DNA of 64,000 bases, taken from NCBI GenBank assembly GCA_027919835.1, contig JANVFP010000015.1, forward strand, positions 806,001 to 870,000. Reading direction: 5' to 3'. Shown one piece after another: positions 12,022 to 23,040 of the stretch. The notes under the pieces were generated by a model. The model saw nothing but the letters and a program-made list of their open reading frames with translations, did no database searches and was not told where the DNA came from. Position 1 is the first letter of the stretch; each line of letters begins with the position of its first letter. The position numbers and the translations under genes were made by a program. Source of the DNA: Lentinula raphanica. Its lineage: Eukaryota; Basidiomycota; Agaricomycetes; Agaricales; Omphalotaceae.

Positions 12022-13060
12022 CTACAGGATAGAAGGTTCTTCCTGGATATTCCTCTTGACTTTGAGCAGAATGTTCGTCTTCCAATTATCCAACTTCGTG
12101 ATCTGGTCATACTCGACAACAGCACCGGTAAATGCCTCGACGTCACCAGCCTGTACGGCATCAATGAGAGCATTAACAAACTTGGCTTCGCGAGTAGACG
12201 GGAAAGTCGCGTCCTGGGTGGAATATTTTTGCATATTCCTCCGTGCAGCTACGGGGTCCTGGAAGGATTTGTATATATGAGATGCGCCCTCGTGTAGTAG
12301 AAGCTAGCAATCATACTTACACCCGTAGCCAGAGCACAAAGACCAGCTTTGAGCCAGTAGTCCTTCACGCTGTATTTCGTGAGAGCAGATGTGAGCGAAT
12401 AATCTGCGACTCGCTCATAACGAGCAATAGCCTGAGCGTGTTCATCGATCTCAGCGTGAAGGTCCGCAGCATCTTTATAGCATGCATTCGCTGTCCTGAA
12501 ACAAACAAATCAGGCCCTTCGTCCATTCCCCAAGCATGATAGGGGCTTACGCGACAGAATCCTCTTGGGCATACCAATCTCCTGCACGTTCAAAACTTTC
12601 GCAGGCTTTTCGAATATCCTGCATTTCTTGTATATAGATTTGACCGATTTCCTTTTCTCGATCAGCAGCCTGCCTAAAGCGACCGCTCTTGGTAAGGTGT
12701 CTGATAGTATGACCGAGCGCAAGAATTGCCACTGAGGATGACTAGTCATTATACTTGGTAGATCAAGGATGATCAAGACATACAATCTGGGTACCCTCGC
12801 TTATATGCTTTAGCGGCATTCCACCAAGCATTCGCAGCCTCGTTCGTCTCTTGGCATGACTCTCTACATTCGGCTTCTCGGGAAAAACAATCTCCTGCCT
12901 CCTTGAAGAGCTTCTCGAGCTTGTATGAGTTGGCAGCCTGTTGATAGAGGTCGCCAGCTTCTTCCCATTTGGAGTTGGAGGAGCTGAACCAGCCGCCAGA
13001 GGAGTTGGCTTTCTTGTCTGCTTTCTCTCGCAGAGTTTCAGCAGGTGATTTGGATGGCAT
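12022..13060 (-). CDS. SEC17: Alpha-SNAP / Sec17
   Basis: Exons 13060-12784, 12731-12551, 12495-12321 and 12258-12022 give 289 residues, the normal length for alpha-SNAP. Tetratricopeptide-like helices run throughout: WFSSSNSKWEEAGDLYQQAA at the N-terminus, LTKSGRFRQAADREKEIG, then SFERAGDWYAQEDSVATANA, KYSVKDYWLKAGLCALA, and the C-terminal VVEYDQITKLDNWKTNILL, which contacts NSF. It links NSF (Sec18) to assembled SNARE complexes so they can be taken apart after membrane fusion. The start is the ATG at 13060; the frame is open one step further only from a GTG. It is divergent from the phosphoacetylglucosamine mutase gene, 183 bases away, so the two probably share a promoter region. Confidence 0.93.
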
Positions 13061-13243
13061 GTGTGGCACGAGTCAAGCACGAGTAAAAAGTACAAAGGTA
13101 AGATGTAAATCAATTTGGAATGGCAGTGACGACACACCTTCCTGTGTGGTGGCAGTGCTGGCGCTTCTTTAGCTTTCGTCCGCTCATTGCACGTACAAGA
13201 ATCAGCGCCACGAACCTCATTGTTTTCTTTCCTTCATACTTCC
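13061..13243. promoter_or_regulatory. Bidirectional promoter SEC17/PCM1
   Basis: A 183-base gap separates the two divergent start codons. It must hold both core promoters; no specific box is certain by eye. Confidence 0.5.
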
Positions 13244-15167
13244 ATGACCACCATGACTTCTCTTCCTATCGAATCTATTAAATCACTCAGCGATCAGCAT
13301 CCTAAACCATCAAACATCCACTTTCAGTATGGTACTGCTGGCTTTAGAACTCTGTACGTCGTTCAACAGCATTCACGCGCTCGAAGCTGATGAACATCAC
13401 ATAGCGGCAGCACGCTAGACTCCGTGCTATTCCGAGTAGGTATCATTGCTGCCCTGCGAAGTAAAAAGCTCGATGGTAGAACGATTGGTGTTATGGTCAC
13501 CGCTTCTCATAATCCAGAACCCGTCAGTCCCGTACCAAGGAAAGTATATCATTGACTTGACACCTTCAACAGGACAATGGTGTGAAACTGGTTGATCCAC
13601 GAGGAGAAATGCTGGAGGCGACCTGGGAGGGTCATTCTACGACAATCTCCAATGCACCTACTTCTGATGCCCTCATCGAAGCGCTCGAAAATCTGATCCA
13701 AACGGCGAAGATCGATCTATCGAAACCTGCGAATGTGGTGTATGCACGAGATACGCGTCCCTCGGGACCTGCGTTGGTTTCTGCACTCGAAGATGGCTTC
13801 AAGGCTATGAATGTCACAGCTCGAGATGCTGGAGTGACTACAACTCCCATTCTCCATTACCTCGTCAAGTGTATCAACACGAAAGGGACCAAGTATAGCT
13901 ATGGTGATGACTCTGAGGAAGGTTACTATCAGAAGCTTAGTACCTCCTACAAGAAGCTTGTTGTACGTCAAGCTTCCCGCACTTGCTCTCCTTTTCCCTA
14001 CTGAGGACCATATCAGGCCGGAAAGGCAGTCCAGCCACCTCTAGTTATAGATTGCGCCAATGGAGTCGGAGCTTTGGCTGCCAAGCAACTCAATGAATAT
14101 CTCGGTGACACGTTGCAACTTGTTTTAGAAAATACATCGACTACCACGCCAGGCGCGTTGAACAACGCATGCGGTGCAGATTACGTGAAAGTATTGCAGA
14201 AACTTCCTCCCTCTTTGGTCAACGTGCTCAAACCAGGCCAACGCGCTTGCAGTCTAGATGGAGATGCGGATCGCTTGATTTATTTCTATCTTGACGATCG
14301 CGGAGTTTTCCATATGTTAGACGGAGACAAAATCGCCGCACTCGTTGCCGCGTTCATTGTAGAGCTGGTTAAAGTCGCTGGCCTCGAGGATAAGATCAAG
14401 GTCGGTGTCGTCCAGACGGCATATGCCAATGGAGCTTCAACAAAGTATCTGCAGGATGTACGTGCTTCTCTCCGTCTCTATATATCATCTTTCAACCTTT
14501 TTATCAGCGCCTTCCTGTGAAATGTGTCCCTACTGGTGTCAAACATTTGCATCATGCCGCGGAGAGATACAACGTCGGCGTGTACTTTGAGGCAAATGGA
14601 CATGGGACTGTGCTGTTCTCGCAACCTACGTTGGATACGCTCGCAGAATACCAACCCTCAACGCCTGCCCAATCCAGAGCTGTCGATCATCTCGTCAGCT
14701 TGACCGAGCTCATCAATCAGACCGTGGGAGACGCGCTTTCTGACATGCTCCTGGTCGAAGTGGTCCTCGCTCACAAATCATACAGCGGCGAGGAATGGAA
14801 CTCGTTGTATGTGGACCTTCCTAATCGTCTTGCCAAAGTGTCCGTGCCAGACCGAAACGCGTTCAAGACTGAGGATGCTGAACGTCGCTTGGTCTCCCCG
14901 CCTGGTCTTCAAGCAAGGATCGATGATCTCGTGAATAGATATCAAGGTGGACGATCTTTTGTTAGGCCAAGTGGAACGGAAGATGTAGTGAGAGTGTATG
15001 CCGAAGCGTCGCTTAGGACGCAAGCTGATGGTCAGTGTTGTGTATTCCCCCCAGTAGGCTCTTGTAACTCATCTACTGAGACTTTAGAGCTTGCGATGCG
15101 CGTAGCTGGGTTGGTGTATGACGAGGCAGGTGCCGACCCGTCTAGCCGACCTAAGGAATTTTTGTAG
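13244..15167 (+). CDS. PCM1: Phosphoacetylglucosamine mutase
   Basis: Six exons (13244-13353, 13405-13522, 13573-13962, 14017-14457, 14508-15030, 15088-15167) encode 553 residues, the usual length. The alpha-D-phosphohexomutase signatures are all present: [10 protein letters not shown] near the N-terminus, the phosphoserine loop [36 protein letters not shown], the Mg-binding loop [15 protein letters not shown], the sugar-binding ANGHGTVLF, and the phosphate-binding [15 protein letters not shown]. It interconverts GlcNAc-6-phosphate and GlcNAc-1-phosphate in the UDP-GlcNAc pathway that feeds chitin, N-glycans and GPI anchors in the cytosol. The start is the first of two nearby ATGs (13244, 13253). 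The gene looks intact. Confidence 0.95.
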
Positions 15168-15255
15168 TTAATGAAGCCCGAGATTGTGCCAGTAATTGTA
15201 TTTCTAGTGAACTTCAAGGCAGCACACGGGTTCACGGCATGATTGGATTTTGATC

Positions 15256-15600
15256 TTAGTGTTGTAACATCCCTCTGCGTTGATCGATATTCTTCAGATC
15301 CCTCATGAGCTTCTCCAGACGGCTTTGCTGTACTTCGAGCTTCTCGATGCCTGTAGTGAGTATACTCCTGAACCGAGGTCGCCGAAACGAATACTGTTGA
15401 TTAAATGGGAAGGTTCGATTGATTAGGAAACCTGTTCGCCGGTCGGTCGTGCGTAGCCAACATATCACTGACATGTCCAGGCGCCCTTGTTTGAGAGCCA
15501 GGGGCGCGAAACGAATCCAAGTCCTGTGGTCTATATCTGGCCCCTTGAATGTTCAAACTTTGATGATGCAAGGCATTCGGATGCTAGATCGCCACTTCGT
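15256..15600 (-). CDS. Small unidentified protein with C-terminal coiled coil, 5' end unresolved
   Basis: Reading the minus strand, an exon encodes SLNIQGARYRPQDLDSFRAP and VSDMLATHDRPANR. An intron with donor GTTTCC follows, then SILTTGIEKLEVQQSRLEKL, which continues as a charged heptad-like helix to the stop near 15256. The two parts join in frame through a TTCAG acceptor. The first exon cannot be placed: a TAG lies just before the frame, so an upstream acceptor at GATCTAG is likely. No family is recognised; the helix suggests a small subunit of a complex. It would be divergent from the DUG3-type gene. Confidence 0.4.
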
Positions 15601-15839
15601 TGCATCGTTCTACGGATGAGAGATATCATGAATTTTTGATAGTAGAACAGAACTTGATGAAGAGTATACGCGCTTGAAACTTGAAGGTAACGCGAAAGCA
15701 CGTGCTATTGGCATGATGCGTGATATGTTACTAACATGTCACGTAACCTTGCCGAGCTGTAACTTAACTCGAAACTCTTTGACAAGGACCTCCTTCCTCC
15801 TCCTTCCCACTTTCCCCTGCGTTCCTATAACTCATCTAA

Positions 15840-17435
15840 ATGTGTCGATTTGTCGTCTACAAAGGGACATCTCCAGTGGAGCTATCACATGTAGATCGTT
15901 CACATTATCCTCGGTTGGCCTCGTTCTGAACGCAATCGTCAGCTTTTGACTAGACCATGTCATTCTATCATCAACCAAGCTTTCGACTCCCGACTTCGTC
16001 TTGATAGACGAAGACCAATGAACGGTGATGGCTTTGGTGTCGGTGAGCTCTGCAAACAAGTTTCCACCGAGAGTGCGCTGATTAACGGTTTTGCCGTGCT
16101 AGGTTGGTATGACTCGATTTATGATGAAGAATCATATCAGCCTTGTATATTTACCTCGATCACTCCGGTCTGCACGCAATTATCCTCGAATAATCATTGC
16201 ATCTTGTTGATCGTCATTTTCTTAGGCATGGAACAATGTCAATCTTGTCAGACTGGCGGAAAAGATCAAATCTCCTCTGGTTTTGTATGCATCGAATGGA
16301 TTCTTGGAATGTAGGAAATTACTTACCTGTTCGTCGGTAGTGGCCATGTTCGAGCGACCACAGCAGGCTCACTTTCCCTCGACAACTGTCATCCATTTGT
16401 CCACGGAAGGTTGATGGTAAGGCCTGATGCGATATTTGAAGTCGAAGCCGAGGCTCATTGCCACTCTTTAGTTTATGCACAATGGAGGAATAGCTGAATT
16501 TCCTCTCGTGAAGAGGAAGCTACAAGCTGATCTACCCGACGTCGCTTTCAACAAAGTGCAAGGGAATACAGGTAAAAACGTGTACGCTATTCCTGTTCAT
16601 GTCGTTCAACCCTTGTTACAGATTCTGAATGGGCTTTTGCATTATTCTTGTCCAAGGTTTCTCTCAAGGATCGTTCGAATGTAATACCTTTGACTGATCA
16701 TACCCAGCTTCCAGATCCTAACGCAAAATCCTTCACCACATCCATGCTACGGGATGCCATGTTCAGGACTATAGCCTCGTTGAATGACTATGCAGAAGAG
16801 GCGGGTATCACCGAGGTGGGTTCTTTTGTTTTACGCTGGACAGCAATCGCAGACGAAAAACTACACAGCCCAGTTTGATGAATTTTTGTGTGACTGATGG
16901 AGAGACAGTCATAGCCACTCGTTACATTTCGTCAAAGACGGACGAGGCGGCCTCACTGGTGAGCCAAGCTGCTGAAGTGGAAGCTTTTGAATATTGACAC
17001 ACTCCAAGTGGTTCTCTTCTGGAACAACTTTCAGCGAATTTGGCGGCGGAGGACATTACAAGATGTCCAAGGCCGACAAACGAGAGAACATCATCATGGT
17101 GATGTTGATTGTTGTTCTGAGTTCGCACATAGACTAATGCTGAACTAACAGATTGCAAGTGAGCCTCTCACATTCGAAAGAGGTAAGATCTTGTTTGTAT
17201 TTAAGAGTCGTTTGAACTTGACCTTTCTGCAGCGGACTGGATGGAGATTAAGACAAACAACATGGTCGTGGTCACACCGAAGATGAATCTCCTTCAGATA
17301 CCTATCGTGGACAAATTCTATGTACCTCCTTCAGATCCAGCATCTCTTACCCGCACAACGGAATTTGCTCGGGAAAAGGGTCTGTTAGTACCGCGTAACG
17401 TTGAAGCAATGGAAGAACAGGAAGTGAAGGCGTGA
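15840..17435 (+). CDS. DUG3: Class II glutamine amidotransferase, DUG3-type
   Basis: Eleven exons, 15840-15890 to 17233-17435, encode 352 residues. The protein starts MCRFVVYKGTSPVELSHLLT; Cys2 becomes the N-terminal nucleophile after Met removal, as in class II amidotransferases. Other family blocks are SIINQAFDSR, RRPMNGDGFGVGWYD, FGHVRATTAGSLSLDNCHPF, the glutaminase pocket LMFMHNGGIAEF, and NTDSEWAFALF. In yeast Dug3 acts with Dug2 to degrade glutathione by removing the gamma-glutamyl group. The C-terminus (NNMVVVTPKMNLLQIPI) is typical of fungal members. The start is fixed by the requirement for M-C. All introns are 49-67 bases with GT-AG ends. Confidence 0.9.
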
Positions 17436-17678
17436 ATCAAGAAGTAGATCTATTCATATATACCGCATTTTCGTTTATATCTTTGTTATGCACACTGGGA
17501 GGTAGTATGTACTATGTAGTCTTTTGGTTTCTTGCGCGTGGGAAAATTGGACAATGAGGTACTTGGGTACCGCCGCGTTCATCTCGAAAAACAAACCTTG
17601 AACAAAGACCTCATGGTCCTTTGTTGTCAACCTTAGCAGCGTTACCTCTATATCTCTGTCTTTCTTCACGACCTTGTA

Positions 17679-19019
17679 ATGTCCAGCCCTTTACTATGGA
17701 GAGCTGTGTCGAGCGCAGCGAGGTCGATGACTTTACTCCACCTCGAATTACACGATGCTGACTGCTTTCTAGATCATTGACTGTTGCACAGATCCTGTTA
17801 TACTTGCCTCTAACCTTGTCAACACTATCAACGTCTGCCTTTTCTTTCCTATCCCTCTGTCACGCCGTCCATGCTTTCATACACGGCACCCTTGTCCTTC
17901 TATGGGGATCACCAAATTTATCCGTGCTGCAACTACCTGTTCATCCATTCTTGATTCTCCTTTGTTTCAACGTTTTCTCGAGTGATGTCAATCCGTGGAT
18001 TTTGACTGCTTCGCGCTGGTGGGCGTATGTTTTGTCTATGGTGTGTTTCTAATATACATCACGTACGGTATTTGTGACTGATTGAACGCAGTGGGGTCCC
18101 TTTTTCATCTTGCTAGAAGGGCTATCAACTTTGATCGTGGCCCAGAAGTTGGGACAAATGGGAAAGAGGTTGATTGAGCAGGCTGATAGTGAGGTCTACC
18201 AGTTCACTCTCCTCGTCGCGGCCGCGGTGGCCTATGTGTTATCCGCGTACTGGTGTGTGGTTGTGAGTGCCCAAATTGTTTCGATCTCATGTTCGGGTCT
18301 TGACTCAAATCGAACAGGCCTATCCTGCCGCGGCTTTTTCTCCTTTGTCGTCAACTTTCCTCGGTGTCGCACTCACCGCGCTCGTATTCCTCACGTTCAT
18401 CGGCTTTATACTGAAGAAGACGAATATTATCGAGTCCTCCGCAATCAGTCTGTTCATTGCATATAATCTATGGCTTTGTGGGCTTGATCAGAATCAGGCA
18501 TATTTCCTCGAAACCGCCTCTTCCTAGTACGTTCTGTCATTCACTCTTCATTTCTCTAATGATCAAAGAATTTAGCGTTCCGCTATTTGGAAACTTCAAG
18601 CCGTTGTTTGACGCTTTGCAAAACTTTGTGACGAACACGCTCCCAAAACCTCTTCTTATCACCCTTGTGTATCGGCTTGCTATCCTTCAATCTGCCTTTC
18701 GCATCCTGCCAACTATTGGATCAGATAACTGGGACTCGGATAGTGGCACGGATGAGGATAGACCGACGTCCATGTTGATCAAGATATTGCTCAACTACAG
18801 ACAACTACTTTTCGTCAACGTGTATTCACACCTCCTTCGTACGTTCTTATTTCCCTGGTGGTCACCTGTGATTCTGATGTATTCAATCCAGTTCTCGACC
18901 AGTCTTCTGCTGTCTGGTGGAGATGGGCAAATGTCTTCTTCACGCTAATGCTTTGGGGAGTGGAGTTGGTAGTTAGTTCTGACGATGATGATGTCGTTAA
19001 GGATTGGAAAGTAGAATAG
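17679..19019 (+). CDS. ICE2: ER membrane protein Ice2
   Basis: Six exons (17679-17722, 17773-18040, 18092-18262, 18318-18526, 18576-18838, 18892-19019) give 360 residues. The protein is strongly hydrophobic with about eight to ten membrane segments, such as ILLYLPLTLSTLSTSAFSF, SRWWAYVLSM, YQFTLLVAAAVAYVLSAYW and VALTALVFLTFIGFI. The block WGPFFILLEGLSTLIVAQKL is characteristic of Ice2. In yeast Ice2 supports cortical ER structure and membrane lipid synthesis. The first exon (MSSPLLWRAVSSAAR) was chosen because a 50-base intron joins it in frame to SLTVAQILLYLP; without it the frame has no ATG. It converges with the MOCS2B gene, 19 bases between stops. Confidence 0.82.
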
Positions 19020-19038
19020 ATGGAATCAATGTTTCCCG

Positions 19039-19681
19039 CTATACATTGGATTTCCATTCTGCCTCACCCTCGTCCTCTCCCTCGTAGTACTCCCGCTTCC
19101 ATATCTGCGCCTTGCGCTTCACCTCCTCCAGAATGAATTCGCAAGTCTGGAATGCTTCTTTTCGATGGGGGGCGGACACGGCTATAACTGTTCTTCAATC
19201 AGTGATATTTGGCATTAGTGTGACTCAACGAGTTACTCGCCAATGGATGGTTCGCCCACCGGAACGACGCCAATTCTATGTTGGACAATTGCTTGAAAAT
19301 CTGGAGTCTGGGTTCGGGCGTCATCTACGATCCGGGAGATTGTTTTGAGAGCTAGTTTTGTATATGCTTTGATAACACTTTGTTTGGCGTTTGGACGGTG
19401 GTTCATGCGAGATCACATATACCTTGGTATTCCAACTTCGTTACCACCTTTCCTGAGTGAAGGGGAGCTTGTTGGAGAAATACTGCAATCTACATAAAAG
19501 TAAGTAAGTAAAGACCTTGAAATGAGTTTCGCGTCGTTCCAATGAATGTCGCGATGGCGCCAAAGCGAGGATCCGTAATCCGTTTGGTGATACTCTCTAT
19601 AGGATCTAATGTGTACGAGATAGAACAAGTTCCTCCAGGCTGCTCAAGGACACCTTCGACTGATGAATCAGGAGGTAACAT
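19039..19681 (-). CDS. MOCS2B: Molybdopterin synthase catalytic (large) subunit
   Basis: Exons 19681-19516, 19452-19423, 19351-19241 and 19187-19039 give 151 residues. The MoaE family blocks are FGAIATFIGTTRNSFQGK, VTKLEYQ, IVQHRIGVVPVGEPSIVIAV, SAPHRKEAFQTCEFILEEVK and the catalytic-lysine region KAQIWKREYYEGE. It takes sulfur from the thiocarboxylated small subunit to turn precursor Z (cPMP) into molybdopterin, needed for nitrate reductase, sulfite oxidase and xanthine dehydrogenase. The third intron uses a GC donor. The gene is divergent from the pseudouridine gene, with 143 bases between starts. Confidence 0.92.
19188..19240 (-). other. GC-AG intron in MOCS2B
   Basis: The donor is G|GCGAGT and the acceptor AACAG. 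Only this splice joins PSI to VIAVSAPHRKE in frame; the nearest GT two codons on shifts the frame. Confidence 0.75.
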
Positions 19682-19824
19682 TGTCGGGCGCTAAACTGTA
19701 GCCGGCGTTTTCGACCTTGGTTGTTTACACTCTACTCCGGGGCCGAAATCGGAAATCTTCCAATAATTATACACCTTGGCCTTTGTTCTCCTTGTGTTCA
19801 TCTCACCAGCGCGTCAAGCTGAAC

Positions 19825-22756
19825 ATGTTGCTCAGGCTGAACAACCGTCGTGCTCTGCACACGCTCTCCAAACTCTCAAGAGGTTACCTGGATTCCAGTC
19901 TTACAAGAATCCTCGATGTTCATCCTGAAGTCCGCGAAGCGCTAGCCACAAAGAAGCCAGTAGTCGCCCTCGAAACTACCCTGGTTACTCATGGGTTTCC
20001 TTATCCTACAAACTTCAATCTCTCCAACTCCCTCGAGAACATAGTAAGGTCCACGGGCGCTATACCAGCTACGATAGGAATCGTAGAAGGTCGAATCAAA
20101 ATAGGGCTGGAGCAGGCTGAATTAGAGCAACTGGCTAATCCTCCAATACTCGGCTCGGTTGTGAAAATATCGCGTCGAGATATCGCACCTGCTGTTTCCA
20201 TGAAAGCATTTGGAGGAACTACATGCAGTGCGACGTTGATCTTTGCTGCATTGGCCGGAATCAAGGTTTTCGCTACTGGAGGGTTAGTTTCCTGTTTTAT
20301 ATTCTCTTCCCTTACATATCTCAGATGTGCTTCAGCTTAGGTGGCGTACATCGTGGAGGAGAATCATGCAAGTACACCACTGGTCCACTATCCTATTCCG
20401 TAGTTCGTTGCTCACACGAGTATTACATAGCTATGGACATTTCAGCTGATCTTCAGGAACTTACCCGTTGTCCAGTGGGCCTCGTCTCTTCTGGGGCCAA
20501 ATCTATATTGGATATTGGACGGTCAGCATTTCTCCCTTGTGCTATCGCAAACCTATCTGAAAATGAATATCAATTTAGAACTCTAGAGTATCTAGTATGT
20601 CGTTGTCGATATGCTTTCACCCCCCTCGACGTTGAATGATACTCCAGGAAACCCTTGGCGTTCCCGTTGTGTCATATGGACGTTCCAAACAATTTCCTGC
20701 TTTCTTCACTCCACAGAGTGGTTTCGAAGTACAGTTTCCTATCACGACATAGGGCCAGAAACTCATAGACGGGGTTTAGGTTCCCTGGAATACTGAATCA
20801 CCATATATCGCTGCCAACATACTATGTTAGCCCGACTTACCTATTCTCACCATACCGTATTACTGAAATTCTCTGCTTAGATACACAGGCCCAACTTGGC
20901 ATGCAAAACGGAGCCCTATTCGCTGTGCCTATACCTGAAAAATATGAAACCTCCGGAGCAGAAATTCAGCGCGCAGTCGACCAGGCCGTGGCCGAATCAG
21001 AAGCGAATGGTATCAGCAAGCGAGGAAAAGAAGCCACACCTTGGCTGTTATCGCGTGTTGCTGAACTTACCAAGGGTACTTCGATGGTGTCCAACATAGC
21101 CTTACTGGAGAACAACGCGCGGATAGGCAAGTCGTCACTTTCTTCAACACTATAATATTAACATCTCGCGTATAGGTGGTGAAATAGCAGTGGAATATCA
21201 GAAATTGGTCGAAGCTGAGCAAGTGAGCAGTTAATCACCAGTTTGATTCGATGTAATGTAAGATATACCATATTCTCATATGAAAAGCCCCACTCCAGTG
21301 ATACCGTTTCTGTCTATGTCTCTTCGCCCTCGACACAACCGACGCAGATACCATCCTCCCGAGCGAACACGGAACCTACGAATACTACTCAAAATGACAA
21401 CGCGTCTCTTCTCGTGCTTGGTGCCGCTGCCGTAGACATCTCCGCACGATCCTCCGAGGTGGATTCCAATTCCGCGTTAGGTTCGACCGTACCGGGCACT
21501 ATCTCCCTCTCTCTTGGAGGCGTCGCTCGAAACATTGCAGAGGCCTCGCATCGTGTTTCCCCTCAAGATTCTGTTTTGCTGGTCTCTTCTATTGGCGACG
21601 ACGCCTTCGGACACTTGTTGACGAAAGAAAGTGAGAATTACGGAATGAGAACCGATGGTTTGTTGCTACAGAAGGATCAACGGACAGCTGTCTGCAATAT
21701 GATAATGGATAGTCAAGGCGGTCTGACTACTGGGATAGCGGATATGTCGATACTTGACAATGCACAGATTGAAGCGAAGGTATGTGAATAAGTTCCTGCG
21801 CCTATGAGACGAAAATCAAAACTCAGTTTTCAGGCTGTCGATTTCGTCCAAAAGATGAAGCCCAAGTTAGTCGTGATGGATGGGAACTGCTCGTCAGATG
21901 TAATCTCGACGGTCGCGACAACGTGCAATGAGCATGACATCAAAAGTGAATAATGTGACACCCTTTAATGCTCATCTACTCACGGTGCTGTTTTTTTCAG
22001 TCTTCTTGTAAGTTGTTCAGTACCTGCCCGTCTCTCTGGGTAGTACTGATCCTCATCAGTGAACCCACTTCCGTCGTGAAGTCATCGCGCATTCTCAAAG
22101 CTGTTGAAAACATGACCAACCGCATCTCACCTATCGATTTCATTTCCCCAAACTTGATTGAATTACGGGAGATATTCGAGACCGCGAACGAAAAGGACCT
22201 ACTGTCAAAGCCTCAATACTGGACAGCGTTGGATAACTTTGCCTTGACCTCACGATATCGGATGGAACTGGAGCACCTATCCCGTGTCAATGTTTCCGAC
22301 GAAGACACTTCAAGAGGGACTCTGTCGTTCCTCTTAGACCAGGGAATGGCTCAGATGGCTGTCAAACTGTTGCCTCTCTTTCGTCATATCGTCATCAAGT
22401 GCGGCGACAAAGGAGTGCTGGTAGCGATGAGACAGAACCCAGATTCAGCCTGGCGCTCGGAACAGAGTAATATCAAAGCTCGTTGTGTTGTACACCACAG
22501 CGATTCGGATACAATCGTTCTCTCTCATTTCCCAGCTTTACCCGTGGAACATCTAGTCAATGTCACGGGAGCGGGAGACTCGTTTGTCGGAATTCTCGCC
22601 AGTTATCTAGTGCGGCAACCGAATGCGTTCAATAGCCCAGAAAGCTTAACACAGGTCATTGATGTGGCTCAGCGTGCTGCCGTTCTCACCTTGGGCAGCC
22701 CATATGCAGTCGCTCCAGAGCTTTCACGATTAAGACAGCCAATTGGGTATATCTAG
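19825..22756 (+). CDS. Fused pseudouridine-5'-phosphate glycosidase and pseudouridine kinase
   Basis: Twelve exons, summing to 2,325 nt, encode 774 residues. Residues 1-30 (MLLRLNNRRALHTLSKLSRG) are basic and hydrophobic, suggesting a mitochondrial presequence. Residues ~40-345 are a PsuG glycosidase: VVALETTLVTHGFPYP, ATIGIVEGRIKIGL, SRRDIAPAVSMKAFGGTTCS, ATGGLGGVHRGGESSMDISA, GVPVVSYGRSKQFPAF, LGMQNGALFAVPIPE. Residues ~385-774 are a PfkB-family kinase: LLVLGAAAVDISAR, ISLSLGGVARNIAEASHRV, VVMDGNCS, FFEPTSVVKSSR and the catalytic VNVTGAGDSFVGILASYL. Together they would phosphorylate pseudouridine and split it to uracil plus ribose-5-phosphate. Two introns have GC donors and there are 7-nt and 16-nt microexons. 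The fusion order matches that described for eukaryotic pseudouridine catabolism enzymes. Confidence 0.92.
20368..20430 (+). other. GC-AG intron in the pseudouridine gene
   Basis: The donor T|GCAAGT joins GGES to SMDISA. The GT three bases on would bring an in-frame stop after splicing. Confidence 0.75.
21127..21175 (+). other. Second GC-AG intron in the pseudouridine gene
   Basis: The donor G|GCAAGT joins NNARI to GGEIAVEYQ. The alternative GT gives TGG TGA and stops translation. Confidence 0.75.
22001..22007 (+). other. 7-nt microexon TCTTCTT in the pseudouridine gene
   Basis: It is flanked by a polypyrimidine tract plus CAG and by GTAAGT. It is needed to give the kinase block FFEPTSVVKSSR; skipping it puts a stop codon five codons later. 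The total CDS length is divisible by three only with it included. Confidence 0.75.
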
Positions 22757-22813
22757 TATGTACAATATTACTATCACTCGCTAGTCTCTCATATGAACGT
22801 AGAATTGAGGGTA

Positions 22814-23039
22814 TCAAAAGGTTGGCAAAGGACCAACACGAACTTCTTCTCGAGCACGACGAACCCTTTCTTTATCAGAGGCTTTTGCAGCAGCCGTTGC
22901 CTGTTTGACCTGTTTGTCATATCGACGCTGGTCATAACATCAGTGAATACAAGAAAAATGCAAGGAATCAGAAGCAGTTTGTGAAAGCCCATACCTTTGC
23001 ATCATGCTTCAATCGAGTTATGATATTTGCAGCTTCGCC
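22814..23039 (-). pseudogene. 3' end of a truncated gene at the repeat boundary
   Basis: Two minus-strand exons, about 23039-22995 and 22927-22814, join in frame as EAANIITRLKHDAK and RRYDKQVKQATAAAKASDKE, ending VRVGPLPTF. The intron has GTATGG and a CAG acceptor. The upstream exons are not found: just beyond lies the AT-rich repeat block starting near 23050. The tail is lysine- and arginine-rich; I do not recognise the family. It could be the C-terminus of a gene cut by repeat insertion, or a gene whose distant first exons I cannot see. Confidence 0.4.
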
Positions 23040-23040
23040 T

